Part shown: positions 62,072-64,000 of the stretch, one piece after another
Position numbering within the stretch: position 1 is the stretch's first letter
Layout of the letters: each line of letters starts with the position of its first letter
DNA from: DSSM01 sp964484125
Lineage (GTDB): Bacteria > Bacteroidota > Ignavibacteria > Tepidaquicellales > Tepidaquicellaceae
Assembly (NCBI GenBank): GCA_964484125.1
Contig: CAZAEK010000004.1
Span: forward strand, 124,001 to 188,000
Length of the DNA stretch: 64,000 bases
Reading direction: 5' to 3'
Notes under the pieces: generated by a model
Told to the model about the DNA's origin: nothing
Database searches by the model: none
What the model saw: the letters and a program-made list of their open reading frames with translations, nothing else
Made by a program: the position numbers and the translations under genes

Positions 62072-63889
62072 TTGAATAAAGATAAAAATATCAGACTCAG
62101 AAATATTGCAATAATTGCACATGTTGATCACGGTAAAACTACTTTAGTTGATCATATGTTCAGACAAAGCGGAACATTCAGACAAAATCAGGATGTTGAC
62201 GATAGAATTATGGACAGCATGGAACTTGAAAGAGAAAGAGGAATAACAATTGCCGCAAAAAATTGTTCGGTTTTCTGGGATGATATTAAAATAAATATTC
62301 TTGATACACCTGGTCATGCCGATTTCGGAGGTGAAGTAGAAAGGGCACTGATGATGGTTGATGGAGCAATACTTCTGGTTGATGCCTCAGAAGGTCCTTT
62401 ACCACAAACAAGATTCGTTTTAAAAAAGGCACTTGAATCGGGAAAGAAAATTATAGTTGTGATTAATAAAATTGACAGAAGAGATGCAAGACCTGCAGAA
62501 GTTCTGAATGAAATTTATGATTTATTCCTTGACCTTGATGCAACTGAAGAACAGATTGAATTTCCGATATTATATGCGGTAGGAAAGCAGGGTATAGCAA
62601 TGCGAACTCCTTCAGAAACCGGAACAGATTTGAAACCATTGTTTGAAGAAATAATTAAAGAAATTCCCCCGCCATCATTTATTCCTGGTGAACCTTTTCA
62701 AATGTTAGTAGCAGATCTCGATTATTCGGATTATATAGGAAGACTTGCTATCGGAAAAGTTGCAAACGGTTATGCAGAAACTAACGATAATCTTATTTGC
62801 ATTAATGAAGAAGGAGAAAATATTCCTTTGAAGGTTTCTAAAATACAGGCATATAACGGTTTATCATTAAAAGAAATTTCCAAAGCAGAACCTGGAGATA
62901 TAATCGTTATTGCAGGTATTGAAAATGTTCATATTGGTGATACAATTTGCAATCAATTAACTCCTAAGGCGCTTAAAAGAGTTGCAGTTGACGAACCTAC
63001 TATTGCAATGCTTTTCAGTATTAATACTTCACCTTTTGCAGGTAGGGAAGGTAAATATGTTCAGTCGGCGAAATTAAGAGAAAGATTATATAAAGAAACT
63101 CTCAGGAACGTTGCTCTTAAAGTTGAAGACGCAGAAACAAAGGATAGCTTTATAGTCAAGGGCAGAGGCGAATTTCAGATGGTCATACTGATAGAAACTT
63201 TAAGACGCGAAGGGTATGAACTAAGTGTTGGAAGGCCAAGTGTAATATTTAAAGAGAAAAATGGTGTTAGATTAGAGCCAATCGAACATTTGTTTATTGA
63301 TTGCGGTGAGAATTTTGTAGGAATTGTTACTGATAAACTTTCTCAGCGAAAAGGAAGAATGATAAATCTTGTTAATCACAGTACAGGCAGAGTTCGCATT
63401 GAATTTTCAATTCCATCAAGAGGATTAATTGGTTATCGGAATGAATTTCTGACAGATACAAAAGGCACAGGTATAATGAACAGTTATCTTCAGGGATATG
63501 AGGAATACCGTGGTGATTATCCATTGCGACTGACAGGTTCTTTAGTTTCCGATAGAGAAGGATTAGCTACCGGCTATGCCCTTTTCAATCTTGAGCCAAG
63601 GGGAGTTCTTTTTATAACTCCGGGTGAAGCACTTTATGAAGGAATGATAATTGGAGAAAATAATAAAAATAACGATTTAAACGTTAACGCCTGTAAACCT
63701 AAAAAACTTACAAACATGCGGGCATCAAGTAAGGACGATGGAATTATTTTAACTCCTGTTACTCCAATGACACTTGAAAAAGCAATTGAATTTATAAACG
63801 ATGACGAAATGGTTGAAGTTACACCTTTGAACATACGACTTCGCAAAATTGAATTATCTGCTCAGAAGCGTAACTCCGGTAATAAATAA
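62072..63889 (+). CDS. typA: Ribosome-binding GTPase TypA/BipA
   Basis: Translational GTPase that helps 50S assembly and growth under stress. The GTPase domain begins RNIAIIAHVDHGKTTLVDHM with the P-loop. DRERGITI-like MELERERGITIAAKN is switch I, then DTPGHADFGGEVER and NKIDR complete the nucleotide site. The elongation-factor-like domains and the BipA-specific C-terminal region (EPRGVLFITPGEALYEGMIIGE, then LTNMRASSKDD) follow. The 605-residue length is normal. The start is TTG at 62072; an ATG upstream (62060) is out of frame. Confidence 0.96.
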   Translation: MNKDKNIRLRNIAIIAHVDHGKTTLVDHMFRQSGTFRQNQDVDDRIMDSMELERERGITIAAKNCSVFWDDIKINILDTPGHADFGGEVERALMMVDGAILLVDASEGPLPQTRFVLKKALESGKKIIVVINKIDRRDARPAEVLNEIYDLFLDLDATEEQIEFPILYAVGKQGIAMRTPSETGTDLKPLFEEIIKEIPPPSFIPGEPFQMLVADLDYSDYIGRLAIGKVANGYAETNDNLICINEEGENIPLKVSKIQAYNGLSLKEISKAEPGDIIVIAGIENVHIGDTICNQLTPKALKRVAVDEPTIAMLFSINTSPFAGREGKYVQSAKLRERLYKETLRNVALKVEDAETKDSFIVKGRGEFQMVILIETLRREGYELSVGRPSVIFKEKNGVRLEPIEHLFIDCGENFVGIVTDKLSQRKGRMINLVNHSTGRVRIEFSIPSRGLIGYRNEFLTDTKGTGIMNSYLQGYEEYRGDYPLRLTGSLVSDREGLATGYALFNLEPRGVLFITPGEALYEGMIIGENNKNNDLNVNACKPKKLTNMRASSKDDGIILTPVTPMTLEKAIEFINDDEMVEVTPLNIRLRKIELSAQKRNSGNK

Positions 63890-63927
63890 TTTATTTATTA
63901 AAAGATTCTCTTTATCTAATTCGAGTT

Positions 63928-64000
63928 ATGCCTGAAAATATAGGCTTATTTAGTTCGCTTTTGTTGTTTATTACTGTGATTTCTATGCCAGCAATAGAAA
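63928..64000 (+). CDS. Start of a further gene, cut by the window end
   Basis: An ATG at 63928 opens a frame that continues past the window end: MPENIGLFSSLLLFITVISM followed by PAIE. The hydrophobic stretch followed by a Pro-x-x-Glu turn resembles the first helix of small multidrug export (COG2426-like) proteins, but 24 residues are too few to decide. It lies 38 bases after typA on the same strand. Confidence 0.45.
   Translation, partial: MPENIGLFSSLLLFITVISMPAIE

Noticed and set aside
1..64000. CRISPR array, insertion sequence, prophage or integron
   Set aside because: No regularly spaced repeats, transposase, integrase, recombinase or phage structural genes were found.

Overview
The window comes from an AT-rich genome of the Bacteroidota/Chlorobiota assemblage, most likely class Ignavibacteria or a close relative. 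Six secreted proteins end in a type IX secretion (T9SS) sorting domain of the form NYPNPFN...G.Y...FYR...KKM.L.K. The atpD-atpC pair stands apart from the other ATP synthase genes, the nuo operon has no nuoEFG, and several genes have TAnnTTTG -7 boxes like those of Bacteroidota. This placement is inferred from gene content; there is no rRNA in the window. One 100-N scaffold gap interrupts pckG. I found no CRISPR array, insertion sequence, prophage or rRNA.

Layout. 1-10491: complex I operon nuoA-B-C-D-H-I-J-K-L-M-N, with a tRNA-Leu(CAA) gene between nuoL and nuoM. 10618-15854: glmS, a GT-C type membrane glycosyltransferase and a T9SS-exported M14 carboxypeptidase. 16045-22801: atpDC, tRNA-Lys(TTT), two tandem sensor kinases and a lipoprotein M15 peptidase. 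22913-31141: rmuC, a ChaN-like protein, UDP-glucuronate decarboxylase, a Cys-rich secreted protein paired with a TonB-dependent receptor, and maeB. 31333-36184: gatE-gatD, an archaeal-type tRNA-dependent amidotransferase, followed by an MIO-family ammonia-lyase/aminomutase whose prosthetic-group triad is Ala-Cys-Gly. 36311-40831: a MarR regulator, an octaheme cytochrome of the tetrathionate reductase family, a membrane cytochrome b and two YeeE/YedE proteins, the second carrying a degenerate rhodanese domain. 40907-48202: secreted proteins and an orphan PstS. 48439-52969: CoA-transferase, queC, an AI-2E family permease and GTP-dependent PEP carboxykinase. 53015-61954: small envelope proteins and T9SS cargo, including a pentaheme cytochrome c. 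62072-63889: typA, followed by the start of one more gene.

How the genes fit together. The energy genes (complex I, F1 beta and epsilon, octaheme and pentaheme cytochromes, malic enzyme, PEPCK, CoA-transferase) suggest a respiratory heterotroph able to pass electrons to sulfur oxyanions and perhaps to extracellular acceptors. Two M14 peptidases, a polysaccharide deacetylase, LamG and adhesin-like proteins and the TonB receptor suit a polymer-degrading, surface-attached life. The points most worth a second look are bacterial gatDE with its ACG-triad neighbour, the MarR/octaheme/YeeE sulfur cluster, and the multiheme cytochrome carrying a T9SS export signal.
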